Assembly (NCBI RefSeq): GCF_003855395.1
Contig: NZ_CP034015.1
Location: 1,684,001-1,748,000, forward strand
Length of the DNA stretch: 64,000 bases
Direction: 5' to 3'
Origin: Shewanella livingstonensis
GTDB lineage: Bacteria > Pseudomonadota > Gammaproteobacteria > Enterobacterales > Shewanellaceae
A program made the translations under genes and the position numbers. Below, one piece after another: positions 40,427-50,600 of the stretch. A model generated the notes under the pieces. It did no database searches. It was given only the letters and a program-made list of their open reading frames with translations, and was not told the origin of the DNA. Within the stretch, counting starts at the first letter, position 1, and every line of letters begins with the position of its first letter.

Positions 40427-41077
40427 ATGACAAAAGAACACACACCGCTTAATACCAACGAACAGATACCGTTGAGCCGCAGTGAACAAAAGCGAGCTCA
40501 AATACTGGAGTCGGCTATTGAGCTTTTTTGCCATCAGGGGTTTCCTCATACCAGCATGGATGAAGTGGCCAAGCATGCCGGCGTGTCAAAACAAACTGTG
40601 TATGCTCATTTTGGCTCAAAAGATGATTTATTTGTGTCTGCGATTGAATCTAAATGTGTGGTGCATCAACTCACCGACAATGCCTTAATCGACGCAAGCC
40701 GACCACAACAGGTTATGTTACTGTTCGCGCAACAATTTGGTGAGATGATTGTTAGTAAAGAAGCCATGACAGTGTTTAAAACCTGTGTTGCGCAAGCCGA
40801 AACTCACCCTGAGGTGTCGAGGTTATTTTATGATGCAGGGCCCAAGCATGTATTAGGACTGATTCGAAATTATTTAAAAAAGGTTAACGAGTTGGGCGAA
40901 TACTTTTTTGAAAATCCTCATGAAAGTGCCGTTAGATTGTGTTTAATGTTATTTGGTGAACTAAAGTTGCGCTTAGAGCTAGGCCTAGAAATAGAAGACT
41001 TACATGCAACCAGGCAGCAATACTTGCAAGATACAGCCGAGATGTTTTTACGCGCCCACAAAGTTGGCGTAAAATAA
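40427..41077 (+). CDS. TetR-family transcriptional regulator of the efflux pump
   Basis: 216 residues. The N-terminal helix-turn-helix (about 22-68) reads ILESAIELFCHQGFPHTSMDEV and AGVSKQTVYAHFGSKDDLF, clearly AcrR/TetR-type. The C-terminal ligand-binding domain resembles the TetR C-terminal domain group found next to RND pumps. It is transcribed divergently from the pump genes with two palindromes in the 255-base gap, so it most likely represses both the pump and itself until an exported compound binds. The start ATG 40427 has GGAAC upstream. Confidence 0.93.
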   Translation: MTKEHTPLNTNEQIPLSRSEQKRAQILESAIELFCHQGFPHTSMDEVAKHAGVSKQTVYAHFGSKDDLFVSAIESKCVVHQLTDNALIDASRPQQVMLLFAQQFGEMIVSKEAMTVFKTCVAQAETHPEVSRLFYDAGPKHVLGLIRNYLKKVNELGEYFFENPHESAVRLCLMLFGELKLRLELGLEIEDLHATRQQYLQDTAEMFLRAHKVGVK

Positions 41078-41183
41078 CGTCAAACATAAGTTGAACTTAA
41101 TTGGCTGTTTAACAGTATTACATGTGCAATTAATCTAAGGTAATATTCGGTTTATCTCATTATTTGAAGGGAAGCAGATTAGT

Positions 41184-42131
41184 ATGACGCTTTATAACGC
41201 TAAGATAGATGATGTTAAGGTAATTAGTTCTAAGTCTCTGAATCTGTCAGTACTGTCGCTAATGTGTGCATCTGGCCTGCTATTAAGCCAACAGGCGGTA
41301 GCTGCACCGGATCGTTCACCGTTTTCAATTACAGTCGCTCGCACATCAACCGGCACTGCTAATATAGGGACTGATAGTACTAATCCTAATCAGTTACAGC
41401 GTGATGCTTGGAAGACCAGTTTTTCGGCCAGCATGCCGCTCAATCGGCAGTGGTCCATTGGGGCAAACTTAGGTTACGATAATCTCGATTACGACTGGGA
41501 TATGAACCAAAACACTCTGTTACGCAGCAGTATTGAACCTTGGTCAACCATCCATCAGTACAGTGCAGGTTTATCATTGTCATATCGCCTAGACAATCAT
41601 TGGATGTTTCTCATCGCGCCAAAATTACAATATGCCTATGCCGATACTGCATCATCTTCTAATGCACAAAGTTATGGCGTAGTGGCTTCGGGCATGTACC
41701 GTTTTGACTCGGGCAATATGTTAGGTTTTGGTGTCGCCTATTTAAATGATATTTCAGAAGTGCGTACCATTCCTTATTTAGCTGTGCGTTGGCAAATAAA
41801 CGATAAGTGGGTACTTGCTAACCCGTTCCAAGCCGGCTTTAGTGGTCCTGCAGGATTAGAGTTAAGTTACCAATATCGCTCAGATATAGACTTTGGTATT
41901 GGTAGCTCAAAACGTACTGAACGTTTTTTAATCGCTGATGATGATCAAACCATCGAGGTTGATGAATGGGTTGGTTTTGTTCGTGCCGGCTGGCAAGCCA
42001 CAGACAATATAAGCCTTAACGCCTATGCTGGTTATTACTTTGGTGGCGAAATGGAGCTTAGCTATCCAGACGTGACTGAAGATATAGAAGACCAAGCAGC
42101 ATTAGGTTTAGCGTTTAAATTGACGTTTTAA
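41184..42131 (+). CDS. Outer-membrane beta-barrel protein of unknown function
   Basis: 315 residues. The N-terminal hydrophobic stretch SVLSLMCASGLLLSQQAVAA is a signal peptide preceded by an unusually long n-region (about 20 residues), so a start further downstream is possible but no better codon is seen. The mature part is made of short amphipathic strands (WSIGANLGYDNLDYDW, HQYSAGLSLSYRLDNHW, GLELSYQYRSDIDFGIG) and ends in AFKLTF with the terminal Phe of outer-membrane proteins. It resembles DUF6268-like porin-type proteins. Substrate unknown. Confidence 0.72.
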   Translation: MTLYNAKIDDVKVISSKSLNLSVLSLMCASGLLLSQQAVAAPDRSPFSITVARTSTGTANIGTDSTNPNQLQRDAWKTSFSASMPLNRQWSIGANLGYDNLDYDWDMNQNTLLRSSIEPWSTIHQYSAGLSLSYRLDNHWMFLIAPKLQYAYADTASSSNAQSYGVVASGMYRFDSGNMLGFGVAYLNDISEVRTIPYLAVRWQINDKWVLANPFQAGFSGPAGLELSYQYRSDIDFGIGSSKRTERFLIADDDQTIEVDEWVGFVRAGWQATDNISLNAYAGYYFGGEMELSYPDVTEDIEDQAALGLAFKLTF

Positions 42132-42156
42132 CGATAACGTCTACAGCATACAACAA

Positions 42157-42185
42157 AAAATGCCGCTGATATCAGCGGCATTTTT
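42157..42185. terminator. Bidirectional terminator
   Basis: The stem AAAATGCCGCTGAT / ATCAGCGGCATTTT is followed by T, between the outer-membrane gene (+) and flgP (-). Confidence 0.88.
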
Positions 42186-42277
42186 ATATCAATAACGTTA
42201 AGGTCATCTATTACGTTTTTAGCCAGACCTTAACCAACAACATAAATCAAAAAGCGAATGTAAACCGAGGTTAAAGA

Positions 42278-42724
42278 TTAAAAATAAGTAACTTCTTTTA
42301 CTCGTTTAGGCCGATTTTGTTGCTCGTACAATTGCCACACTTGTTTAAAATCGAGAGCTAACTCTGTGACATAAAACTCACCAGAAGGGTAGGTCTTAAC
42401 CACTTTCGCACCGCGAATAATGCCACTCACGCTAGACTTAACGTTGTCGTCAGTTAATAACCACTCACTTACGTCGCTATTAGCCGAAATCTTTTGCCCA
42501 TAAACTTGTTCGGCAAGCTCTCGATAAGCGGCAATTTTTGATGCTTGCATTGCCATTAAAATGCGATGTGATGGCTCTTTGCTTGGCTGAGTCGCTAATG
42601 GTGCATAGCCAATTGCAGTCAGTGTTGGAAACGACGCCGGAGCCTCGGTTTCCCACTGAACATATTTATCTTTGCTGACACAGCCCGTTAACAGTACCAG
42701 TATAATGAACATTAACGACTTCAT
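42278..42724 (-). CDS. flgP: Flagellar outer-membrane lipoprotein FlgP
   Basis: 148-residue LPP20-family lipoprotein with lipobox LLTGC (Cys15). The core contains the segment AMQASKIAAYRELAEQVYGQ and IIRGAKVVKTYPSGEFYVTELAL, the LPP20 pattern. In Vibrio FlgP is an outer-membrane component of the H-ring that surrounds the basal body of the sheathed polar flagellum. The start overlaps the flgO stop by 4 bases. With flgO and the divergent flgT it forms the H-ring gene group. Confidence 0.87.
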   Translation of the reverse strand: MKSLMFIILVLLTGCVSKDKYVQWETEAPASFPTLTAIGYAPLATQPSKEPSHRILMAMQASKIAAYRELAEQVYGQKISANSDVSEWLLTDDNVKSSVSGIIRGAKVVKTYPSGEFYVTELALDFKQVWQLYEQQNRPKRVKEVTYF

Positions 42725-43431
42725 AGCTTATCCCCTAATACGGTGTAACGACTGTCGCCCTTTTGCTCGTGGCGATACAGTAACCCATTGCGCGATTCTA
42801 TCAATTCAGAAGGCTGTAAATAGCCTGATAAACTCGATGCTGCTACAAATGATTGCACCGCAGAAAGCACTCTATTATTAGTCACATTAACCACTCGGCC
42901 GTTAAATACAATGCCTTCAGGTGTTAAGGTCATGGTTGACACTAATACGTGTGATACAGGTAAATCTGCACGCAACAACTCCCAATTACGGCTCAGCATA
43001 AATTCGCCTTGTTCGGTTGCACGTAAATTGGTTGCTACATTTAAATCAACTAAGTTAAATTCATGGGCGTGAAACGCCGCAAGTAATCCTTGCTGTAACT
43101 GTAATGCCAACTCATTGGTGGCATTTAAATTACTCGCCATTACTGGGGTAGAAATCAGTAGGGGTTGATCAGGTCGTAAAGCATCATTTTGTAATACTAA
43201 CTCGTTAACTAGCTTTTCAGCCCACACATTCACCTGGCCTTTAGGCGATAATCCAGCAGCTTGAATGTCATAAACCAGCTTATCGTGATAAACCTCATCT
43301 TCATCAACCACTTTGACAAATTTACCGTTATTGCTAAAGGCAAGGTTATTGGCAGCATTAGGCGTTTGGGTACATGCAGCTAACGTCAACGACGCAAGTA
43401 TGACCGTGGGGATAATAAGCCTGTTAATCAT
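42721..43431 (-). CDS. flgO: Flagellar outer-membrane lipoprotein FlgO
   Basis: 236 residues with lipobox LTLAAC (Cys20). The FlgO domain (about 60-190) includes LVNELVLQNDALRPDQPLLISTPV and SHVLVSTMTLTPEGIVFNGRVVN. FlgO is an H-ring component needed for stable polar flagellation in Vibrio. First gene of the flgO-flgP operon, divergent from flgT across about 270 bases. I saw no clear sigma54 or sigma28 site on its strand. Confidence 0.87.
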   Translation of the reverse strand: MINRLIIPTVILASLTLAACTQTPNAANNLAFSNNGKFVKVVDEDEVYHDKLVYDIQAAGLSPKGQVNVWAEKLVNELVLQNDALRPDQPLLISTPVMASNLNATNELALQLQQGLLAAFHAHEFNLVDLNVATNLRATEQGEFMLSRNWELLRADLPVSHVLVSTMTLTPEGIVFNGRVVNVTNNRVLSAVQSFVAASSLSGYLQPSELIESRNGLLYRHEQKGDSRYTVLGDKL

Positions 43432-43611
43432 AATAATTCCTCTAACGCATAATGCTGTAAGTCTAGGTATAAATGAGTCATTTAATCGCCATATTAATCG
43501 ATAGCTAAGGCCAATTATGTACTCTTTATTATTCGTCCCTTTATATCGGCAAATCCAATAGAAGCTTTACTATAATCACGCTAGATCTAAAAATAAGCGC
43601 TAAAGTAGTTA

Positions 43612-43629
43612 TAGGCACAATTTTTGCTT
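43612..43629 (+). promoter_or_regulatory. Sigma54 promoter of flgT
   Basis: TAGGCACAATTTTTGCTT has the invariant GG (43614-43615) and GC (43626-43627) separated by 10 bases with TTTTTGC at -12. It is 72 bases upstream of the flgT start. Confidence 0.78.
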
Positions 43630-43700
43630 TGTTAAATATAGAGTAAGCTTAGTTCATCTAATTAGGCCAAATTGACGTTTTTTTGACATTAGGATATCGC

Positions 43701-44909
43701 ATGCTGATCCGACACAGCCCTTCACGCCGAGCTAACCCATTCAGTCATCTTGCTGCTATAGCCATGCTATGTGCAAGTGGTTTGTTGGTCACAACGTCTG
43801 TATTTGCTGAACAAATCGAAGTAACCGGTAAGGCTAAAATCGTTAATGGCGATATTGATAAAGCTCGCGAAGACGCCATTAGTCAGGCATTAAATTATGC
43901 CAGTTTAAAAGCCGGAGTTAATTTTTCCAGCGAACAACAAATTAACCAGGGACGGCTTACTCAAGATACCTTTCAAATTCAACGTATGGGATCAGCCAAT
44001 AACGTTGAGTTAATGAGTGAAATGATCAGCCAACACACCATCACCGTGGTATTACAGCTTGAACTCAGCGAACAACAACCTAACGCTCAATGTAAAAGCC
44101 AATCACTTAAAGCCGCTATTATGTTGCCACAAGCCTATTTACAAGAACGCGAACAGTTGCGTTATGGCCAATTAGCCCACTTTGAAGAGCGGATCACTGA
44201 ACAATTAGGTAAGGTCATCAACGCGCAATCACGATACAGTTTTGCGCGAATACATGCCGATGAAAAAATTGATAACACCAACCAACTGGTTAATTTTAAA
44301 GGCTATCGTATTCCCAGCTGGTTAGGCGAAATCACCGACAGCCAATATCTGCTGCAACCCGAAATTATTGATATTTCCACCGAACCAGCGCAAAGCAGTT
44401 ACATGGGCTTTGTAGAGGATGATCCGCTAAGACAGTTTATTGTTAAATTAACTCTTTATCATGGCATTAGCGGTGAAGTCGTTTGGACCGAATCGTTCGC
44501 CACCTCAGCGCCTTGGGAATTTGAACGACAAGAAATCGTTTCACCTGCTAACCAGCGCTTTTGGCGCTCATCTTATGGTCAGGCTATTAGTGAGATATTA
44601 CAACAAAGTGTTATGTCGCTTGATAGGCAATTAAACTGCCGACCATTATTAGGCCAAATTGTCGCAAGGGATGGAGATCGTATCATCATTAATTTAGGTC
44701 GTAAAAACGGCGTGAAAATGGGTGATAAATTCCAAATTGTATTACAAAAAAATATTCCAGACAGATTCAACTCTATGCGCGCTATCGCCACTAAAAGTCG
44801 AGCTAATGTCGTCATCGAGCAAGTCACCGAAGACAGTGCAACGGCAATCTTTGACGGCATCGACAGTGCAGACAATATTCAAGTCAATGATATTGCCATT
44901 AAGAACTAA
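43701..44909 (+). CDS. flgT: Flagellar assembly protein FlgT
   Basis: 402 residues from ATG 43701 (TTAGGA at 43689-43694); the in-frame TTG at 43683 is less likely. The signal peptide ends near TSVFAEQ. The N-terminal domain with VTGKAKIVNGDIDKAREDAISQAL and the C-terminal LGRKNGVKMGDKFQIV match FlgT. It builds the H-ring around the LP ring and supports T-ring formation in polar flagella. It is divergent from flgO-flgP and preceded by a sigma54 promoter. It is the last flagellar gene before the tRNA-Arg island; the flagellar locus resumes at flgN. Confidence 0.88.
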   Translation: MLIRHSPSRRANPFSHLAAIAMLCASGLLVTTSVFAEQIEVTGKAKIVNGDIDKAREDAISQALNYASLKAGVNFSSEQQINQGRLTQDTFQIQRMGSANNVELMSEMISQHTITVVLQLELSEQQPNAQCKSQSLKAAIMLPQAYLQEREQLRYGQLAHFEERITEQLGKVINAQSRYSFARIHADEKIDNTNQLVNFKGYRIPSWLGEITDSQYLLQPEIIDISTEPAQSSYMGFVEDDPLRQFIVKLTLYHGISGEVVWTESFATSAPWEFERQEIVSPANQRFWRSSYGQAISEILQQSVMSLDRQLNCRPLLGQIVARDGDRIIINLGRKNGVKMGDKFQIVLQKNIPDRFNSMRAIATKSRANVVIEQVTEDSATAIFDGIDSADNIQVNDIAIKN

Positions 44910-44942
44910 TGATTGGTGATTAGAAGCTAGTAGTTCAAAATT

Positions 44943-44970
44943 AAGTGCTAAGTGCTAAGTGCTAAGTGCT
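44943..44970. repeat. Tandem heptamer repeat
   Basis: Four exact copies of AAGTGCT in a row, between flgT and tRNA-Arg. Such a short perfect array may vary in copy number between strains. Confidence 0.9.
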
Positions 44971-45027
44971 AAGAGTAAGGCGATTATGAATTTGTTGGTT
45001 ATTAATCAAGCAATTAAATATAAAAGG

Positions 45028-45055
45028 TTTAATTCAATTATAAACTCAGTATAAT
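45028..45055 (+). promoter_or_regulatory. Promoter of tRNA-Arg
   Basis: TATAAT at 45050-45055 ends 8 bases before the tRNA. A TTTAAT at 45028-45033 with a 16-base spacer could be the -35. Confidence 0.55.
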
Positions 45056-45063
45056 CACTGGGT

Positions 45064-45139
45064 CTCTCTATAGCTCAACAGGATAGAGCAGCCGCCTCCT
45101 AAGCGGCCGATCGGGGTTCGAGTCCCTGTGGGGAGACCA
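45064..45139 (+). tRNA. tRNA-Arg (anticodon CCU, decodes AGG)
   Basis: 76 bases including encoded CCA. The acceptor stem CTCTCTA / TGGGGAG contains G-U pairs and discriminator A is followed by CCA. The D arm is GCTCAACAGGATAGAGC. The anticodon stem GCCGC / GCGGC has loop CTCCTAA giving anticodon CCT. The T arm reads GGGGTTCGAGTCCC. This rare-codon arginine tRNA is a frequent integration site of islands. A decayed island follows at once. I did not find a second copy of its 3' end within the window. Confidence 0.95.
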
Positions 45140-45338
45140 TAACACATCTTTTTGTCTTAAAAATCAATAACTTAACAAAATCGTCAAAAGTTGTGCCGCC
45201 TCTGGAAACCACTTTTTTGGAATTTTTTTTCGAGCACTCTTCAAAACTCCACTTTTCGATAGTTTGAGCTCAATCATGGATATTTAAGCGTATTTCCAAT
45301 AGTTTTCTATTAAAGTTGAAACATGGAAGTATTGTGTA

Positions 45339-45485
45339 ATGAACCCCAAGAAAGAGTCTAACCCACGATCTAAATCTCAAAAGTTAGAAGTCGATAATCA
45401 GCTAGATGAACTTCTATCAGCAATGCCAGAAGCATTGAAAACGCAGTTGGTTAATATTTTAAATTCGTCAGGACATGCTAATTGA
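45339..45485 (+). CDS. Small island protein, unknown (48 residues)
   Basis: ATG 45339 with GGAAG about 9 bases upstream. It begins MNPKKESNPRSKSQKLE, is basic at the start and continues with a predicted helix (LDELLSAMPEALKTQLVNIL). It overlaps the next ORF by 11 bases, suggesting coupling. I recognise no family. Position beside the tRNA and small size suggest an accessory regulator or remnant of the island. Confidence 0.5.
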   Translation: MNPKKESNPRSKSQKLEVDNQLDELLSAMPEALKTQLVNILNSSGHAN

Positions 45486-45717
45486 AAACTGGAAAACAGG
45501 CAGGGATAAACGGTATGCCAAAAAAGATAAAGTAGAAGCTTTTGCTATACAGTTTTATACTCAGAAAAATTATGCTAATCCCCACCAAGCAGCGCAAGCT
45601 ATGGTTGACCATGTTATGGAATATGCAAAAAGCGTCGATTACGCTTTTACTTCATCATATCAAGCAATCAGGACAATCAATTTTTGGCTGAGCAAGCATA
45701 TTAAATCAACTAAATAA
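45475..45717 (+). CDS. Small island protein, unknown (80 residues)
   Basis: 80 residues, basic N-terminus (ENWKTGRDKRYAKKDKVE) followed by helices (AIQFYTQKNYANPHQAAQAMVDHVMEYAKS and RTINFWLSKHIKS). It overlaps the 48-residue ORF and is followed after 14 bases by the broken TPR-like gene, so the three form one tandem unit. No family recognised; it looks like a small DNA- or protein-binding factor of a mobile element, which is inference. Confidence 0.5.
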   Translation: MLIENWKTGRDKRYAKKDKVEAFAIQFYTQKNYANPHQAAQAMVDHVMEYAKSVDYAFTSSYQAIRTINFWLSKHIKSTK

Positions 45718-45731
45718 AATGGATTTTTACT

Positions 45732-46853
45732 GTGGTTAATAAACAGATCTCTCAAGCTCAACTGCTATTTCCAAAATCTAAGTATCCCCTTTTAAATACC
45801 TACATTGACCTTTTTGTGAAATATATATCTCAACACGATATTTGTGTTTTAGAATCTGATCTTGAAATTTTGTCAGTTGCGCTGGGGAAAACGACACGTT
45901 AGCTTTTCAGGACTGTTAATTCAAAAGAAAGCGTTTCAGATAAGCTTGAAAGTTTAATTTGTGATGGCCTTAAACTTAAAGTGGAAACAAAAAGAAGGCT
46001 TACAACAAGCCATACAGAGTTATCACAAGAAGCCAATAAAAATGTTGTTGATGTTGTTATTTCTCATTACCAATCGAAACTCGATGACATTGAAGCACTA
46101 AAACGGCAGGACATTCTTGAACGAAAAGCTAAAGTTTTATCTGAAGCTAAAGCAAAAGCTGAAATGTTACAGAATCAACTTAGACAAGAAGCTGAAGCAT
46201 TTAAAGCAAGCCGTATAGATTTTGATGACTTTGAAGTTTATAGCGTTCAGAAAAATTCTCGTGTAGATAAGCTGTTGACTCAACTTCGTAAAAAAACAAT
46301 TACTCCTGAAGAGTTAAAATGGTTAGATGATATTGGTTTTTCATCTAATTTGGTTGTACAAAAATATCATCTTCATTTAGCCCATCAGCATTTTCAAAAC
46401 TGGAAACAGAAAAGCTTACCTTGGGAGCTGGTTAATGCTAGTGCCGCCTATCGTAAAGCTGAAGTGCTGACTAAAATAAAAAAAGCCTTAGATGAATCAT
46501 ATCCATTTAACCTCCCTAAGAATGAAAAGAAATTAAAGTCTGCTTTATTAACCACATACGGTGGTGTTTGTAGAGACTTAAAGGATTATGTGAATTCAAT
46601 TAAATTTGGTTTAGAAGCACATAAAGTGACACCGTTAAATTTTAGGCCATGTACTTTGCTAGGCGCTGTTTACCTTTCAACGGGTGAATTTGACTTAGGC
46701 CATGAATGGTATAGCAAAGCTAAAGAGCGCGGGTTTAGGCAAGATGATTACGACAATGATATCAAATCTGTTTATTTCAGAGCCAGCGATGAAATGAAAA
46801 ACAGATTAAAACAAAACCTAATAGCTACTGGTCACAAGTATAAATGGTTATAA
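45732..46853 (+). pseudogene. TPR-like island gene interrupted by in-frame TAG
   Basis: One continuous reading frame of 374 codons from GTG 45732 is broken only by a TAG at 45900-45902 (codon 57, context GKTTR-stop-LFRTVN). The piece after it (METKRR from 45981) could be re-initiated. The N-terminal part looks like a small helical DNA-binding-type domain. The middle is a charged coiled coil (about 105-150) and the C-terminal third looks TPR-like (LLGAVYLSTGEFDLGHEWYSKAKERGF). No family recognised. CAG to TAG is the likeliest lesion. A downstream ATG could still give a shortened protein. Confidence 0.62.
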
Positions 46854-47536
46854 ATCAATACCGTCACACCCTGTGACGGGGCATTCGTCAATTTCAACAA
46901 ATTGGCGGGGTAGGTGTTACGCCTTGGCGTGAATTAAGACGGTTAAGTAAAATCACTGACGAAAGCCTAGAGTGGGTAGAACAAATTAGACAAGCCGCAG
47001 ATGATTCAGATTGGAGTCGTTACACAGAGCTGATGGGCGGCGTATTTTGTAAGCGTGAAGATCAAGTCATTAGATTGCTTTACCAATATAAAAAGCTAAG
47101 CGATATTCAATTAAGTCATCAAAAAATCGGCAATTCCCACGAAAAGACTAAGGATGCAGGCTATCAGCCTGCATCTAGTCACTCAACTAGTACTGAACCA
47201 AATGCTGAACCCAATGCTGAAACCAATGCCGCAAATGCTACGAGTCGCGCGGGATTCAGCCAACACTCAGTTCCAGGAAATCCTGAAATAATTCAAGAAT
47301 GTGATTCAGGAGTCAATGCTGCAGAAAACACGTGAATTACTGAAAATTACGACATACAGACTGATGAGAGACAATTTGCAACGAATCGTTATGGTGATGA
47401 GCTTATAGTGCAGTTAAAAGGCATAGTCGCTTTAGGTGTTGAAATCGTGACGAGAGTACATGAGTGGACATTAAGCTATTCACAAGCTAATGGTAAAATT
47501 GAGCCCAATCGCTCTAACTTGGAGTTCTGTCAATAA
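46844..47536 (+). pseudogene. C-terminal remnant of phage-type replication endonuclease
   Basis: In one frame, from NQYRHTL through two TGA stops (46874-46876 and 47333-47335) to TAA at 47534-47536. The segments FQQIGGVGVTPWRELRRL and AADDSDWSRYTELMGG with QVIRLLYQYKK match the C-terminal part of P2 gene A-type replication endonucleases (family knowledge). The C-terminal piece ELIVQLKGIVALGVEIVTRVH follows. The catalytic Tyr-containing N-terminal half is absent; the fragment begins right at the stop of the preceding gene, suggesting a deletion. A 7-bp hairpin CCGTCAC / GTGACGG lies at 46861-46879 across the first stop. Confidence 0.7.
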
Positions 47537-47646
47537 ATGGACTAAGACAAAAACATACATATCAAAAAACTAGACAGCTTACTACGCTTAACTATATGAT
47601 AAATTTTAAAATTATCAGTTTAAACTAGATATATTCAAGGACAAGT

Positions 47647-50600
47647 ATGAGCATTGCAGGAATACGCTCCAATCGTGGTGATATCTATCAAACTTTGATT
47701 GCCTTTGATTGGGCGTTGGCAGTCTTGACTGATCCTGACTATTTATGGCTTGAAACTGATTCAACTGCCTATCTTGTAGATGATGTAGTAATAGGAAGAG
47801 CCGCCGGCGGTCTCATTTGTTGTCAATGCAAGAAAAACCAAAGTGATTTTAAATCATGGTCGATTGCAGATCTTGCCGATGAGCTAGACAAAGCAATTCA
47901 AGACCTAACAAAAATAACTAATTCTATCGTCAAATTTTACTCGCGTAGCAACTTCGGTGACTTGGCTAAACTTTGTGAGTTTTCAGCCGCCTATTCTACT
48001 GAAGCTGAATATCAGCAAAATCTAACCAAACAACATCGGACGACAGATGATAATTTAAAAGTTCGTATTACATCAAACTCATCCAATCTTTCAACCTTTG
48101 AAATTCTTAATCGTATTTCATTTGAAGTCACCCCTAACTACGAATCATTAGCGCGCCAACTTAAAGAACGTCTACGGCTTATCGCAAGTAACTCAACTAC
48201 TGGATTTAACGCTTTGTGGCAGAGCTTAGATTCATTTGGTGGACGTACTTTAGAAAGTATTGATGTTGGCGTAATGCAACACCAGCTTACTAAAGATGAC
48301 TTAAAAAATATTCTTTATAAAGCTGGTGCAATGCTTGTACCGCCAATGGCTAAAGCAGAAATTCTGGGTTCATTTTCTACTACCTCTGCAATTGGTAGAA
48401 ATTGGATGCGGGATATCAATAACCAACGTATTCCTTGTTCGTTAATAGATGATCTTCTAGTTGCTATAGAAGAGAAACAACGTGCCATTTTACTCACTGG
48501 GAAACCAGGTTCTGGTAAGACATGCATCATGCTTGGTCTACAAGAATCCCTAGAAAAACGATTAGAAACTCAAAACGATATAATTCCTCTATTTATTCAG
48601 TCTCGCGAATTTGCTGACATAACTACAGCACAAGAGCGCAAAGCGCTAGGGCTAACAGAACAATGGGTCGAACAAGTTGCACGTTTAGCTGAAGAAGCAC
48701 ATGTTGTTGTAATAATTGATTCGCTCGATGTTTTGTCCATTGCTCGTGAACATTTGGTATTAACGTACTTTCTTGCTCAAATTGACAAGTTACTGTTAAT
48801 TCCAAATGTCACAGTAATTACAAGTTGCAGAGATTTTGACCGTCAATACGATAGACGTATTGCTATCCGTCAGTGGGACAGTGAATTTCATTGCCAACCA
48901 TTAGTATGGGATACCGAAATAGTCCCTCTGCTGGAAAAATTGAATATTGACTCAACAACTATTGACGCGACAACTCGCGAACTTATAACCAACCCTAGAG
49001 AATTGGCATTATTTACTGAACTAGCACAACGAGAGGGGAGCTTTAATACAGTCACTCCCCAAGCACTTGCGCAGCGATACATTAATGTCGTAGTGGTGAA
49101 TGATCCAGTTTTAAGTAATGATGCGATAAAAGTTATAGAATCAATTGCTGATGAAATGCTCAAGTCTCGCAGTCTGTCATTGCCTAAGCAACGCTTAAAT
49201 ACTACTCCTGATATCCAGCGAAGACTCCTTAGCCTTAATATTTTGCAAGATACCCATGATGATAAAGTCACATTTGGTCATCAGACTTTATTAGATGTTT
49301 TGGTTATAAGCCGAGCAATAAGACTTGGAGCAACTCTTAATGAATTTATTCAAGGATTACCCCCAGTTCCTTTCGTAAGACCAAGCATACGTAATTTTGT
49401 TATGCAGCTGGCCACTGGTGATAGACGTGAATATCGAAAACAATTGCGCGCGGTACTTTCAGGTAATGCGGCGTTCCATATTCGCCGCTTAGTCGCAGAA
49501 TCTTTTGTCCAACACATACCACATGATGATGACTGGCCGCTTATACGAAATTTACGAAAAAACCATAGCGATATATTTCAAGTTATCTATTTTCAAGCAT
49601 TATCAATAGAATGGTATCAGTTCTGGAAGACTCATTTAGTACCAACATTAAAAGATGAGCGTGATACTGATTCACTCGTTAGGCATGTTTATCGAATTGG
49701 ACTCTGGGCTGATATTGATACAGAGGGTGTATTATCCTTTTGGTCAGAAGCTCTATCTTTAGGTTGGATTGATAGCGAAAAAATCACATGGGAACTGGAT
49801 AGCACATTAGCTAAATTCGATGATGATAATTTAGCATTGGCAGCCCCTTTAATTACTCATTTACTTAGCATGCCGAAGCGTGATCATAGTTCTTTAGGGC
49901 ATACCTTAGCGCGGTGCGTTACAGTAGGCATTTTGAATGATGACTTGCTTTGGAGTTATATCGTGGCGGATGTGGCTGATGAAGATGTGAGCTGGCTTGA
50001 TATCGAACGAAAAATACATTGCCAACCACACGATTTCACAAGAAAAAACAATGATTTCTTAAAGGAGAGGATGCTTCATTCTGCTACTTTGATTGATTTA
50101 GCGTTGAACACTATTGATCAATGGCACAATGTAATGTCAACGCGCTATGGCAAAACCAGAATAGGTTATAGTTATGGGTTTCTTCATAATACCTCTTACG
50201 AAGACAGACACTCCATTCGTGACCATAGACACATTGATGATCTGAGGCATTTATTTGATGCAATTGAAGCAGCAATATTTGAACATGTTAAAACTGACTC
50301 TACTTGGTGGTTAGAGAATCGTAATCGACTCTGTTTCAGCTATGAGGGGTCACTAACTTACATAGCAATTCAAGCAATCAAAGCGAATCACCTGTTTAAT
50401 CTTGATATAATTGGTCAAATGTTGTGTGACAGAAGTCTGCTTGAGTTCGAACTTTCGTTTGAGCTTAGTGAGTTAATTCATATCGCTTTCATCTCTTTAT
50501 CAACTGACGTGCAAGATTTGGTAATGGCGAATATTCAATCCCTCTGGAACGATGCAACTTCGGATGAAGCTCCTTGTTTCTGGATACTGAAAAAACGTGC

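Noticed and set aside
47033..47335. Stand-alone 100-residue gene
   Set aside because: It lies inside the replication endonuclease remnant, and the same frame extends through the flanking TGA codons.
45732..47536. Stop-codon recoding (amber and opal readthrough) in the island
   Set aside because: TAG in one gene and two TGA in the next, beside truncated integrases and a missing endonuclease N-terminus, fit ordinary decay; no recoding element is visible, and core genes here use normal stops.
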